The notes below the pieces were generated by a model, which was not told the origin of the DNA, searched no databases, and saw only the letters and a list, made by a program, of their open reading frames with translations. A program made the translations under genes and the position numbers. A stretch of 18,003 bases of DNA from an uncultured Clostridia bacterium (GTDB lineage: Bacteria; Bacillota; Clostridia; TANB77; CAG-508). The stretch lies in contig CAOPES010000014.1 in assembly GCA_948502395.1 (NCBI GenBank), forward strand, positions 1-18,003, read 5' to 3'. This document shows positions 6,900-13,962 of this stretch, piece after piece. Each line of letters starts with the position of its first letter. Position 1 is the stretch's first letter.

Positions 6900-6984
6900 A
6901 AACACCCTTTTAACTTTTTAGTGTTTTTTTCAACATAAATAAAAAAGGTGTTTTTAAGGTCTGTCCCCAAAAACACCTTTTTTT
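6869..6984. repeat. BIME-like pair of inverted REP-type hairpins; bidirectional terminator
   Basis: A perfect 38-bp inverted repeat: arms 6869-6906 and 6947-6984, separated by 40 nt. Each arm is itself a hairpin, GGTGTTTTT (6876-6884) pairing with AAAAACACC (6898-6906) around the core GGGGACAGACCTT. The right arm is the mirror image and ends in an 8-nt T-run on the plus strand. The element separates convergent rpe and the bactofilin-like gene; it contains the rpe stop codon and touches the stop codon of the minus-strand gene. Related GGGGACAGA cores occur at 8927-8953 and 17685-17753. Confidence 0.85.
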
Positions 6985-8168
6985 TAATCAGCTTTTGATT
7001 TTAAAGGAAGGATGTTATAAACAACAATTCCTAAACCAATAATGCCAGCAGCTAAACTAAATATAGTACCAACAACTGGAATTAAACCAATTAGCCAATA
7101 AGCAACAGCACATGCGATTAATATACCAAAAGATTGAATTGGTTTTTCTATTTTTAATTTAGAACAAACTAAACCATTTGCAGTAATTACAAAACTACTT
7201 GGGCTAATTGCAACCAATGCAATAAATAGCATTAAAGCTATTAATGAAACACCAGCAGTAACACCTATTATAAGTAGTGTAACAAATGCAAATATTAAAA
7301 CGATTGGTGTTAAAAATCCATAACCAATTGCAGGTAAAACTTTTTTAGATAATATGTTATAAGGATTTTTAACAAATTTTGGTGCTAACCATAATGCTAG
7401 TAGCCAAATAGCAACAACTGTAAATACAAAAGAACCTAAATTTAAAATATAGTCGCCAATTGACTTGTCGTTAGTGTAAGGTGTAGATTTATTAAATTCT
7501 ACATTACCATGGACAACATTTTCAGGAATAGTTATTTCCTCATTAGCAGTATAGTTGAAATTTCCATTTATCATAGCTGTTGAAGTAATACTTCCATCTT
7601 CATTAGAAGTTGAAAAATTGATATTATCAGCTTCAACAAAAGCATCTCTTCCAATAATTCCGCTCAAATTTAATGTTTCAGCTCCAGCTCTCATATCTCT
7701 ATAAATATAGCCAGATATATTAACTTCTTTTGCAGCAGCATAGAAGTCGCAAATTACTCCAGAGATATTAATTTTTTCTGCAAATCCAAAGAAACTATTA
7801 ACTACAAATCCATTTTCTTTAATAGTAACTTCTTTTGCACATACAAAAAGGTTTCCACCAATTTGAGAATCAATTACTACTGTATCTGCAAAAATGAAAG
7901 CATTTCCATCAATAATGTAGTCAACAGTAACTGTATCTCCTAATAAGTAAGCATCTGAACTCTTCATATTAGGTTCTTCTGGTAATTCACTAGTAGTTTC
8001 TCCTTCTGGAGTAGTTTCAGATGTAGGTGTTGCAGTAGAATTCTCTTCTGTTGTTGGTGCTTCAGAAATTGGTTCTACTTGTTCGTTTTCAGCTCTTACA
8101 ATAGGAATAGTAAGTGCTAAGACAATTAGTGTTAATAAAGCAATTATTTTTAATTTGTTTTTTAACAT
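6984..8168 (-). CDS. Secreted/membrane protein with bactofilin-like beta-helix and polytopic C-terminus
   Basis: A 394-residue protein. Residues 1-26 form a signal peptide (KNKLK, hydrophobic core, V-R-A cleavage site). Residues 27-68 are a Thr/Ser/Pro/Glu-rich linker. Residues about 72-228 are regular short beta steps of the kind 'GDTVTVDYIIDGNAFIFADTVVI', that is, repeated G-N-x-hydrophobic and 'A-(K/E)-x-(V/I)-x-(I/L)' turns as in polymer-forming bactofilins. Four or five membrane helices follow (about 241-263, 280-303, 305-327, 345-365, 367-388). An exported bactofilin-like domain anchored by a multi-helix tail is common in clostridia, with no firm function; cell-envelope scaffolding is inference. 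AGGAGGTAC is 5 nt before ATG. Its own promoter separates it from nth. Confidence 0.75.
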   Translation of the reverse strand: MLKNKLKIIALLTLIVLALTIPIVRAENEQVEPISEAPTTEENSTATPTSETTPEGETTSELPEEPNMKSSDAYLLGDTVTVDYIIDGNAFIFADTVVIDSQIGGNLFVCAKEVTIKENGFVVNSFFGFAEKINISGVICDFYAAAKEVNISGYIYRDMRAGAETLNLSGIIGRDAFVEADNINFSTSNEDGSITSTAMINGNFNYTANEEITIPENVVHGNVEFNKSTPYTNDKSIGDYILNLGSFVFTVVAIWLLALWLAPKFVKNPYNILSKKVLPAIGYGFLTPIVLIFAFVTLLIIGVTAGVSLIALMLFIALVAISPSSFVITANGLVCSKLKIEKPIQSFGILIACAVAYWLIGLIPVVGTIFSLAAGIIGLGIVVYNILPLKSKAD

Positions 8169-8205
8169 AAAAAGTACCTCCTAAAATTTTTATTTTTATA
8201 AAATG

Positions 8206-8234
8206 AATATATATCTTTATCAAATAAAAGTCAA
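8206..8234 (-). promoter_or_regulatory. Promoter of the bactofilin-like gene
   Basis: On the minus strand TTGACT (8229-8234), 17-nt spacer, TATATT (8206-8211), located between nth and the bactofilin-like gene. Confidence 0.7.
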
Positions 8235-8247
8235 TAAAATAATCAAT

Positions 8248-8877
8248 TTATTTTTTATAATGTTTGCATAAATTATTTATAGAACAAGCATCGCACTTAG
8301 GTTTTCTAGCGACACAAGTATTTCTACCATGCCATACAAATAAATGATTAATATCTTTTAAATAATCTTTTGGGAAAATTTTAAGCAAATCTTGCTCAAT
8401 TTTCTCAGGTTCTTTCTTATTAGATAAGCCAACCAAATTAGAAATTCTCTTAGCATGAGTATCGACAGCAATTCCTTGTGCTATACCAAAAACTTCTAAC
8501 ATAATAACATTAGCACTTTTTCTACCAACACCAGCAAGAGAAGTCAACTCTTCCATAGTGTGTGGTACAACTCCACCAAAGTTTTCTAAAACTTGCTTAG
8601 CACATAGCTTTATATTTTTTGCTTTATTTTTATAAAAGCCACAAGGATGAATAATATTTTCTAATTCTGTTATATCAATATCTGCAAAATCTTGAATAGT
8701 TTTGCACCTATTAAATAATTCAGGCGTTGTTTTATTAACTCGCTCATCAGTACATTGAGCAGAAAGCATAACAGCAATAACTAACTCAAATGGAGTGCTA
8801 AAATCTAAACTACAAGTTGCATCAGGATAAGTTTTTTTCAATATTTCTACAAGTTCTTTTGCTTCATCTTTTTTCAT
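8248..8877 (-). CDS. nth: Endonuclease III (Fe-S DNA glycosylase/AP lyase)
   Basis: A base-excision repair enzyme removing oxidised pyrimidines and cleaving abasic sites. Its 209 residues are the standard length. The helix-hairpin-helix LAGVGRKSANVI (114-125) carries catalytic K120, and VDTHAKR (138-144) carries catalytic D139. The [4Fe-4S] loop is complete with spacing C-x6-C-x2-C-x5-C (C188, C195, C198, C204). 'MLSAQCTDERVN' (37-48) is the usual N-terminal signature. GAGGTG lies 8 nt before ATG. It has its own promoter and is followed on the minus strand by the bactofilin-like gene with a separate promoter, so the two need not be co-regulated. Confidence 0.97.
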   Translation of the reverse strand: MKKDEAKELVEILKKTYPDATCSLDFSTPFELVIAVMLSAQCTDERVNKTTPELFNRCKTIQDFADIDITELENIIHPCGFYKNKAKNIKLCAKQVLENFGGVVPHTMEELTSLAGVGRKSANVIMLEVFGIAQGIAVDTHAKRISNLVGLSNKKEPEKIEQDLLKIFPKDYLKDINHLFVWHGRNTCVARKPKCDACSINNLCKHYKK

Positions 8878-8895
8878 TTATTTCACCTCATTAAT

Positions 8896-8924
8896 ATTTT
8901 ATAAAATAAAAGATAATTAGTCAA
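8896..8924 (-). promoter_or_regulatory. Promoter of nth
   Basis: On the minus strand TTGACT (8919-8924), 17-nt spacer and TAAAAT (8896-8901), 19 nt before the nth ATG. A degenerate REP-like copy begins 3 nt upstream of the -35. Confidence 0.7.
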
Positions 8925-8926
8925 TA

Positions 8927-8953
8927 TTTTTGGAGACAGAGCAAAAAAACATC
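8927..8953. repeat. Degenerate REP-like copy upstream of nth and the spoVM pair
   Basis: A 27-nt segment beginning TTTTTGGAGACAGAGC is identical, except for one A/G change in the GGGGAC core, to 17690-17716. It lies in the 142-nt gap between divergent nth and the 49-residue gene; nothing else is seen there apart from the nth promoter. Confidence 0.7.
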
Positions 8954-9019
8954 AACATAAAAAGGAACAAATAAGAAAAAAACATAATATAATATACAAA
9001 GATAGGAGGTAATAAAAAT

Positions 9020-9169
9020 ATGAAATGTCTATTAAAAAAGACACTTGCAGTATGCTTAATAGGTTTAGGTTTAGGAATATTATTAGTTTTATTACTTCCA
9101 ATAACAGGCTGGTTATTTATAATAGGAGTTACAGTGGTTTGTGTTGGATTTATGTGGCTTGCATGTTAA
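9020..9169 (+). CDS. 49-residue hydrophobic protein, two membrane helices, next to spoVM
   Basis: Not recognised. ATG 9020 is preceded by AGGAGGT (9004-9010), and the frame runs 49 codons to TAA at 9167-9169. The protein has a basic start (MKCLLKKT) and then two hydrophobic segments (about 9-26 and 28-47) joined by 'PITGW'; it contains three cysteines (C3, C12, C41) plus a final C49. It lies 18 nt upstream of spoVM in the same direction, with no promoter between them, so the two are probably co-transcribed. A role in the forespore membrane is inference from position only. No convincing sigma-A promoter is seen upstream, which would fit sporulation-specific transcription. Confidence 0.75.
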   Translation: MKCLLKKTLAVCLIGLGLGILLVLLLPITGWLFIIGVTVVCVGFMWLAC

Positions 9170-9187
9170 AGAAAGGGAGGGGTTAAT

Positions 9188-9262
9188 ATGACAATAGTAG
9201 TAAAAAAAGTACCTAAATTTTTAAGGGGATTTGTAAAGTTAATATTTGGAATAAAAGACTAA
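9188..9262 (+). CDS. spoVM: SpoVM, 24-residue stage V sporulation peptide
   Basis: SpoVM is a tiny amphipathic helix that recognises the convex forespore membrane and anchors the SpoIVA coat basement layer. The 24-residue peptide MTIVVKKVPKFL... aligns with the B. subtilis protein (26 residues) through the core (K)xPKFLxGxV(R/K)xxxG and the terminal KD. P9, whose change abolishes localisation in B. subtilis, is at the same position here. Alternating hydrophobic and basic residues (F11, L12, F15, V16, L18 against K10, R13, K17) keep the amphipathic pattern. A very strong ribosome binding site, GGGAGGGG (9175-9182), precedes ATG 9188. Conserved synteny supports the call: in B. subtilis spoVM lies between the rpe side of the prkC operon and rpmB, as it does here. 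It is easily missed because of its length. Confidence 0.88.
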   Translation: MTIVVKKVPKFLRGFVKLIFGIKD

Positions 9263-9278
9263 ATGAATTTTACATAAC

Positions 9279-9307
9279 TTGATAAAATTGGAAAAGTGTG
9301 CTATAAT
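9279..9307 (+). promoter_or_regulatory. Promoter of the 116-residue unknown gene
   Basis: TTGATA (9279-9284), 17-nt spacer and consensus TATAAT (9302-9307). The start site would fall at about 9314, next to the inverted repeat listed separately. Confidence 0.85.
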
Positions 9308-9315
9308 ATATTATA

Positions 9316-9332
9316 GTTAACTAAGAGTTAAC
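9316..9332. promoter_or_regulatory. Possible operator: inverted repeat over the transcription start
   Basis: GTTAACT (9316-9322), AAG, AGTTAAC (9326-9332): a perfect 7-bp inverted repeat with a 3-bp centre, placed just after the -10 where a repressor would block transcription. The sequence also reads as a near-direct repeat (TTAACTAAG, TTAACTTAG). No regulator gene is adjacent. Confidence 0.45.
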
Positions 9333-9352
9333 TTAGAAGGAGGCACATAGAT

Positions 9353-9703
9353 ATGTGTGAGAATAACAATACTGCTAGATTTCTGAAAAGAAAGGGGCTT
9401 TACATTGATGCTCCAATTACGGAGACAATGTCCATTTTACGGATTGTGTTAGAGAAGGCTGGTTTTAGAGAAGGAGTAGATATGCTTGAAATCAATAACC
9501 AGTACAATGACCAGTATACAACTGTTAGAATTACAAAAACGGTTCCGTATTGTAATTTGGAAACAGGAAAACAAACTGGTGAAGAAATGAGATATTTCGA
9601 TATCTTATTGCCGGACAGATATGTTCCAGCCCATGATAACAAGAATATCAAACGGGGGAAAATCGTAAGGACAATTGGAGATGTGGAGAGACTCAATCTA
9701 TAA
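9353..9703 (+). CDS. Unknown 116-residue protein with foreign-looking codon use
   Basis: I do not recognise this protein. It is a soluble, mixed alpha/beta-looking protein with no signal peptide or membrane helix. Features: 'ARFLKRKGLYIDAPITETMSIL' split between a basic and a hydrophobic part, a Tyr/Asn-rich middle ('INNQYNDQYTTVRI'), and 'YFDILLPDRYVPAHD' near the end. Its codons include many G- and C-ending forms (CGG, CAG, GTG, TTG, CCG, GGG) that neighbours such as tig or clpP largely avoid, which points to a different origin or high expression. The start is ATG 9353 after AAGGAGG (9337-9343). It has its own consensus promoter with a candidate operator and a bidirectional terminator, so it is a stand-alone unit inserted between spoVM and rpmB. 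Its composition resembles that of the unknown gene at 13495-13935. Confidence 0.8.
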   Translation: MCENNNTARFLKRKGLYIDAPITETMSILRIVLEKAGFREGVDMLEINNQYNDQYTTVRITKTVPYCNLETGKQTGEEMRYFDILLPDRYVPAHDNKNIKRGKIVRTIGDVERLNL

Positions 9704-9721
9704 CACATATTGAGCCAACAA

Positions 9722-9748
9722 AAAAAGAGCTTTTTCTAAGCTCTTTTT
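9722..9748. terminator. Bidirectional terminator between the 116-residue gene and rpmB
   Basis: AAAAAGAGCTT (9722-9732) and AAGCTCTTTTT (9738-9748) with a 5-nt loop: a perfect 11-bp stem with T-runs on both strands. It overlaps the last codons of rpmB (stop at 9736-9738, minus strand). Confidence 0.85.
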
Positions 9749-9933
9749 ACTTTTCCATCTTTTAAACATTTAGCACATACATGAATTCTTTTAACTTCAC
9801 CATCTATTTCAGCTTTAACACTTCTTAAGTTTGGCTTCCAAGTACGTGGTGATCTTTTACTTATATGAGAACGAGTAATGCTAAGTTTATTTCCATGACT
9901 AGCTGTTTTTTCACAGATTGCACATTTTGCCAT
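9736..9933 (-). CDS. rpmB: Ribosomal protein bL28 (zinc-ribbon form)
   Basis: A large-subunit protein of 65 residues. It begins MAKCAICEK with C4 and C7 and ends with CAKCLK (two more cysteines), the zinc-binding C+ version. The basic signature 'HISKRSPRTWKPNL' is in the middle. It is oriented opposite to tig and shares the 168-nt divergent intergenic region with it. AGGAGGTG stands 12 nt before the ATG. A weak minus-strand promoter (TTGTTT, TAAACT with TG ahead) may lie at about 9980-10010, within long A/T runs. Its position after spoVM matches the Bacillus order. Confidence 0.97.
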   Translation of the reverse strand: MAKCAICEKTASHGNKLSITRSHISKRSPRTWKPNLRSVKAEIDGEVKRIHVCAKCLKDGKVKRA

Positions 9934-10036
9934 ATCTAAATTGCACCTCCTAATAATCTAAATAAATTGACTGTTATTAAGTTTAACACAAAAAATAAAA
10001 AAAAACAAGTATTTTTTCAAAAATATGAAAAATTCC

Positions 10037-10064
10037 TTGCAAAATAGGAAAAATGTGGTATAAT
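10037..10064 (+). promoter_or_regulatory. Promoter of tig-clpP-clpX
   Basis: TTGCAA (10037-10042), 16-nt spacer, TATAAT (10059-10064) with TG one base upstream (extended -10). No CtsR-like or CIRCE-like repeat is evident in the leader, so I see no heat-shock operator here. Confidence 0.8.
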
Positions 10065-10101
10065 AATTAAGCTATACGAATAAAAGAAAGGATTGAAAAC
10101 A

Positions 10102-11388
10102 ATGAATAGTAAATTAGAAAACACAAAAAACGCAAATGAAGTAAAATTAGAAATAACAGTAGAGGCTGAAAAATTTGATGCAGCAATAAAAAAAGTATAT
10201 TTCAAAAGTGCAAAATACTTTAATATACCAGGATTTAGAAAAGGAAAAGCACCAATGCAAATAGTAGAAAAATACTATGGGAAAGAAATCTTTTATGAAG
10301 ATGCATTCAACGAAGTAGCAGAAGAAGCATTAGAAGAAGCAGTAAAAGAACACAACCTAGAAGTAGTATCTAGACCCAATATTGACGTAACACAAATAGA
10401 AAAAGGAAAAGACCTAATCTTTGTAGCAACAATGCAAACAAAGCCAGAAGCTGAACTTGGAAAATATAAAGGTATAGAAATCAAAAAAATAGAGTATAAT
10501 GTAACAGACGAAGACATCGAACACGAACTAGGACATATGCAAGAACACAATTCAAGACTAGTATCAATAGATGATAGAGCAGTTGAAAGTGGAGATATAG
10601 CAACAATAGACTTCGAAGGATTTGTAGACGGAGTAGCATTTGAAGGTGGAAAAGCAGAAGGTCACGACTTAGAAATAGGAAGTAACACATTCATTCCAGG
10701 ATTTGAAGACCAAGTAATCGGAATGAAAATAGATGAAGAAAAAGATATAGTTGTAACATTCCCAAAAGAATACTTCTCTAAGGAACTAGCTGGAAAAGAA
10801 GCAACATTCAAAGTAAAAGTACATGAAATAAAGAAAAAAGAATTACCAGAATTAGATGACGAATTTGCAAAAGACGTAAGTGAATTTGACACATTAAAAG
10901 AATTAAAAGAAGACATCAAAGCAAAAAAAGAAAAACAAAATGAAGAAAGAGCAAAATACGAAACACAAGAAGCAGTAGTAAAAGCTCTATGTGAAGACAT
11001 GAAAGTAGAAATACCAACAGGAATGATAGAACTAGAAGTTGAAAACATGTTAAAAGACATTGAACAACGTCTATCATACCAAGGACTAAAATTAGAACAA
11101 TACCTTCAAATGATGGGTAAAACAGAAGAAGATATCAAAAAAGAATATGAACCACAAGCAATTGAAGGAATAAAATCAAGATTAGCATTAGAAGCAGTAA
11201 TCAAAGCAGAAAAAATTGAAGCAACAGACAGCGAATTAGAAGAAAAAATGAAAGAAATGGCAAAAAATTACGGAAAAGAAAACGACGAAGAATTCCTTAA
11301 AAATGAGAATGTTAAAAACTACATAAAACAAGGAATAGCTTCTGAAAAAGCAATTGACTTCTTAGTAAAAAACGCAAAAATAAAATAA
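10102..11388 (+). CDS. tig: Trigger factor (ribosome-bound chaperone / prolyl isomerase)
   Basis: A chaperone that binds uL23 at the peptide exit tunnel and shelters nascent chains. The 428-residue protein has the N-terminal ribosome-binding domain with signature GFRKGKAP (44-51), the FKBP-type isomerase domain at about 150-240 ('IATIDFEGFVDG', 'FIPGFEDQVIGMKIDEEKDI' split), and a long Lys/Glu-rich C-terminal chaperone domain ending 'IDFLVKNAKIK'. Its length is typical of the family. I prefer ATG 10102 to the in-frame TTG 10093 because GAAAGGA (10086-10092) is 9 nt from the ATG but abuts the TTG. It is followed after 29 nt by clpP, the standard order tig-clpP-clpX. Confidence 0.97.
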   Translation: MNSKLENTKNANEVKLEITVEAEKFDAAIKKVYFKSAKYFNIPGFRKGKAPMQIVEKYYGKEIFYEDAFNEVAEEALEEAVKEHNLEVVSRPNIDVTQIEKGKDLIFVATMQTKPEAELGKYKGIEIKKIEYNVTDEDIEHELGHMQEHNSRLVSIDDRAVESGDIATIDFEGFVDGVAFEGGKAEGHDLEIGSNTFIPGFEDQVIGMKIDEEKDIVVTFPKEYFSKELAGKEATFKVKVHEIKKKELPELDDEFAKDVSEFDTLKELKEDIKAKKEKQNEERAKYETQEAVVKALCEDMKVEIPTGMIELEVENMLKDIEQRLSYQGLKLEQYLQMMGKTEEDIKKEYEPQAIEGIKSRLALEAVIKAEKIEATDSELEEKMKEMAKNYGKENDEEFLKNENVKNYIKQGIASEKAIDFLVKNAKIK

Positions 11389-11417
11389 TTTGAAAACAAA
11401 AACCAAGGAGGAAAACA

Positions 11418-12023
11418 ATGTTAGAAAAAAACAGTTTAGTACCATATGTTGTTGAACAAACAAGTAAAGGAGAAAGATCATACGATATATTCTCAAGACT
11501 ATTAAAAGATAGAATTATATTTTTAGGAGAAGATGTAAATCCAACAACATCAAGCCTAATAATAGCACAATTACTATTTTTAGAATCAGAAGACCCAGAT
11601 AAAGAAATAAGCTTATATATCAATTCTCCAGGTGGTTCAATAACAGATGGAATGGGAATTATAGACACAATGAATTATATAACATGTCCAGTATCAACAA
11701 TATGTATAGGAATGGCAGCAAGTATGGGAGCAGCTTTACTTGCGGCAGGAGAAAAAGGTAAAAGATTTGCAACACCAAATGCAGAAATATTAATACACCA
11801 ACCACTAATCGGTGGTGGCGGACTATCAGGTCAAGCAACAGAAATAAAAATACATGCAGACCATCTTGTAAAAACAAGAGAAAAATTAAACAAATTTTTA
11901 AGTGATAGAACAGGTCAAACAGTTGAAACAATTCAAAAAGATACTGAAAGAGACAACTATATGACAGCAGAAGAAGCACTAAAATATGGTTTGATTGATG
12001 GGATTATGGACAAAAGAAAATAA
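11418..12023 (+). CDS. clpP: ATP-dependent Clp protease proteolytic subunit
   Basis: A serine peptidase forming the two-ring 14-mer chamber served by ClpX. Of 201 residues, catalytic S102 is in GMAASMGA (99-106), H127 in LIHQP and D179 in DTERDNYM. The handle region reads 'IGGGGLSGQA', about three residues longer than the E. coli 'GGYQGQA'. The Leu-rich N-terminal 'LVPYVVEQT' is the usual axial-loop segment. AAGGAGG precedes ATG 11418. It lies 29 nt from tig and 110 nt from clpX. Confidence 0.98.
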   Translation: MLEKNSLVPYVVEQTSKGERSYDIFSRLLKDRIIFLGEDVNPTTSSLIIAQLLFLESEDPDKEISLYINSPGGSITDGMGIIDTMNYITCPVSTICIGMAASMGAALLAAGEKGKRFATPNAEILIHQPLIGGGGLSGQATEIKIHADHLVKTREKLNKFLSDRTGQTVETIQKDTERDNYMTAEEALKYGLIDGIMDKRK

Positions 12024-12033
12024 CTATTTGCAC

Positions 12034-12107
12034 TAGAATTGAAATTTGGCGTTGTTAAACTTCAAATTAAATTTAATTATCGTTTGCCTAGCCAAATTTC
12101 AATTTTG
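12034..12107. repeat. Long-range stem between clpP and clpX
   Basis: A perfect 14-bp inverted repeat, AATTGAAATTTGGC (12037-12050) and GCCAAATTTCAATT (12091-12104), extendable by three further pairs including G-T wobbles. It encloses 40 nt that themselves contain the palindrome AATTAAATTTAATT. There is no T-run after it, so it is not a normal terminator. It may be an mRNA processing or stability element that sets the clpP:clpX ratio, or the relic of a small insertion. Confidence 0.75.
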
Positions 12108-12133
12108 CCACAAATAAGAAAGGAAGAAATGAA

Positions 12134-13456
12134 ATGGCGAAAAATGATATTCCCAAAAGTATAAGATGTTCATTTTGTGGAAAAGCACAAGAAAATGTAA
12201 GAAAAATAGTAGCAGGACCAGGTGTATATATATGTGACGAATGTGTGGACCTTTGTACAAGCATAATAGAACAAGAAATGTATGAAGATGAAAAAGCAGG
12301 ATACACACTAAACGAACTAAATAATGTACCAAGTCCAAAAGAAATAAAACAAATATTAGACGAATATGTAATAGGCCAAGATGATGCAAAAAGAACATTA
12401 TCAGTAGCTGTTTACAATCATTATAAAAGAATAGCACACGAAGAAAATGCTAACAAAGATGATATAGAAATACAAAAAAGCAATATCTTGCTATTAGGAC
12501 CAACAGGTTGTGGAAAAACACTACTTGCAAGAACCTTAGCAAAAATACTAAATGTACCATTTGCAATAGCAGATGCGACAACACTAACAGAAGCTGGATA
12601 TGTTGGGGAAGATGTGGAAAACATTTTACTAAAACTAATCCAAGCAGCAGACGGAGATATACAAAAAGCTGAAAAAGGAATTATATATATTGATGAAATC
12701 GATAAAATAACAAGAAAATCTGAAAATCCGTCAATAACAAGAGACGTTAGTGGAGAAGGAGTGCAACAAGCCTTACTAAAAATTATAGAAGGAACAATTG
12801 CATCAGTACCACCACAAGGTGGAAGAAAACACCCAAATCAAGAATTAATACAAATAAATACTGAAAATATCTTAATAATATGTGGTGGAGCATTTGAAGG
12901 CTTAGAAAACATAATAAAAGATAGAACAGGTGAAAAAGCAATAGGATTTGGAAAACAAGTAAAAACTAAGAAAGATATAGAACAATTTGAAATATTTAAA
13001 GAATTACTACCACAAGATTTACTAAAATTTGGATTAATACCAGAATTTATAGGAAGATTGCCAATAATAGCGACATTAAAAGAGCTTGATAAACAAGCAT
13101 TAATCAAGATTTTAGTAGAGCCAAAGAATTCTTTAGTAAAACAATATCAAAAACTATTTGAAATAGATGATGTAGAACTTATATTTAAGCCAGAAGCGTT
13201 AGAAGCAATTGTAGATAAAGCAATTGAAAGAAAAACAGGAGCAAGGGGGCTTCGCTCAATTATAGAAGAAATAATGAGAGATATAATGTTTGAAATACCA
13301 TCTAATCCAAATATAGAGAAATGTATTATTACAAAAGAAACAGTGGTAGAGAACAAAGAACCAGAAATTGTTATAAATGAAAATAAACAACATAAAGTTG
13401 TTAATGTTAAGAAAAAAAGACAAACTCCAAAAAGGCAAGAAAAAGAAACTGCATAA
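12134..13456 (+). CDS. clpX: ClpX, AAA+ unfoldase of ClpXP
   Basis: An unfoldase that recognises tagged proteins and feeds them to ClpP. The 440-residue protein has an N-terminal zinc domain (C12, C15, C34, C37), Walker A GPTGCGKT (122-129), pore loop GYVG (155-158), Walker B IIYIDEID (183-190), RKH loop (231-233), ClpP-contacting IGF loop (IGFG, 270-273) and sensor-2 GARGLRS (369-375). The last 35 or so residues form a Lys/Glu/Gln-rich tail ('KKKRQTPKRQEKETA') beyond the usual end; such tails vary between clostridia. ATG 12134 follows AAAGGAAG (12119-12126). The gene is probably co-transcribed with tig and clpP. Confidence 0.98.
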   Translation: MAKNDIPKSIRCSFCGKAQENVRKIVAGPGVYICDECVDLCTSIIEQEMYEDEKAGYTLNELNNVPSPKEIKQILDEYVIGQDDAKRTLSVAVYNHYKRIAHEENANKDDIEIQKSNILLLGPTGCGKTLLARTLAKILNVPFAIADATTLTEAGYVGEDVENILLKLIQAADGDIQKAEKGIIYIDEIDKITRKSENPSITRDVSGEGVQQALLKIIEGTIASVPPQGGRKHPNQELIQINTENILIICGGAFEGLENIIKDRTGEKAIGFGKQVKTKKDIEQFEIFKELLPQDLLKFGLIPEFIGRLPIIATLKELDKQALIKILVEPKNSLVKQYQKLFEIDDVELIFKPEALEAIVDKAIERKTGARGLRSIIEEIMRDIMFEIPSNPNIEKCIITKETVVENKEPEIVINENKQHKVVNVKKKRQTPKRQEKETA

Positions 13457-13469
13457 CATATAAACAAAA

Positions 13470-13489
13470 AATCCAGCATTTGCTGGATT
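13470..13489. terminator. Bidirectional terminator between clpX and the minus-strand unknown gene
   Basis: AATCCAGCA / TGCTGGATT (13470-13478, 13481-13489), a 9-bp stem with a 2-nt centre. The minus strand has a clean T6 run after it; the plus strand has CTTTG. Confidence 0.85.
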
Positions 13490-13494
13490 CTTTG

Positions 13495-13935
13495 TTAAAT
13501 CGTAGAAAGATGGGGGGATAATTTTTCCCACTTTTTACAAAGTACAGGATCTGAAATTGTTTCTTCACAAGACAATGCTACAGGAAGGTTTCCTCGCTTG
13601 TAACCATTGTTTGCTAATTCTGTAAATACACTCCAATCTTTTGTCAGATAAGTATCTCCATCGCAATGGACGAAGACAATAACACCATTGTTAGTAGCAT
13701 AACGACCAAGTTTTTTCTCGGTAGTTCCATCAAAGATTTTACTACTAATAATAGGGTAGAACTTATTCTTCAAATTGGTTGGCTTGTGAATAGCTTCTAT
13801 CCCGCTATCAGGGATTCTAAGACATCTAGTTCTTAGAATATGAGTTGATAACGGATGAATACCATGAATTTCACAGAATGTTAAACATTCATTTGAGAAC
13901 CGTACTGATTCCATCTTTTCTTTGTTGTTTTGCAT
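13495..13935 (-). CDS. Unknown 146-residue protein, second gene of unusual composition
   Basis: Not recognised. The protein is soluble and basic, with no signal peptide, and has six cysteines without zinc-finger spacing. Segments: 'RFSNECLTFCEIHGIHPLSTHIL' (split helices), 'PTNLKNKFYPIISSKIFDG', 'NNGVIVFVHCDGDTYL' (a likely beta-strand and turn) and 'SEEWEKLSPH'-like end (actual: KKWEKLSPHLSTI). ATG 13935 is chosen because AGGAGGAC lies 7 nt upstream; the longer frame from 13962 starts inside the promoter's -10. Codons such as CGT, CAC, CCC, GGG and TCC are used more than in tig-clpP-clpX. It has a consensus promoter and a terminator of its own, opposite to clpX, again a stand-alone cassette between core genes. 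Confidence 0.75.
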   Translation of the reverse strand: MQNNKEKMESVRFSNECLTFCEIHGIHPLSTHILRTRCLRIPDSGIEAIHKPTNLKNKFYPIISSKIFDGTTEKKLGRYATNNGVIVFVHCDGDTYLTKDWSVFTELANNGYKRGNLPVALSCEETISDPVLCKKWEKLSPHLSTI

Positions 13936-13962
13936 AAAAAATGTCCTCCTATAACAATACAA

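Noticed and set aside
8983..8990. CATAATAT upstream of the 49-residue gene as a sigma-E -10 element
   Set aside because: It matches the consensus CATACANT only partly, and no -35 element at proper spacing is convincing. The area is a run of A and T.
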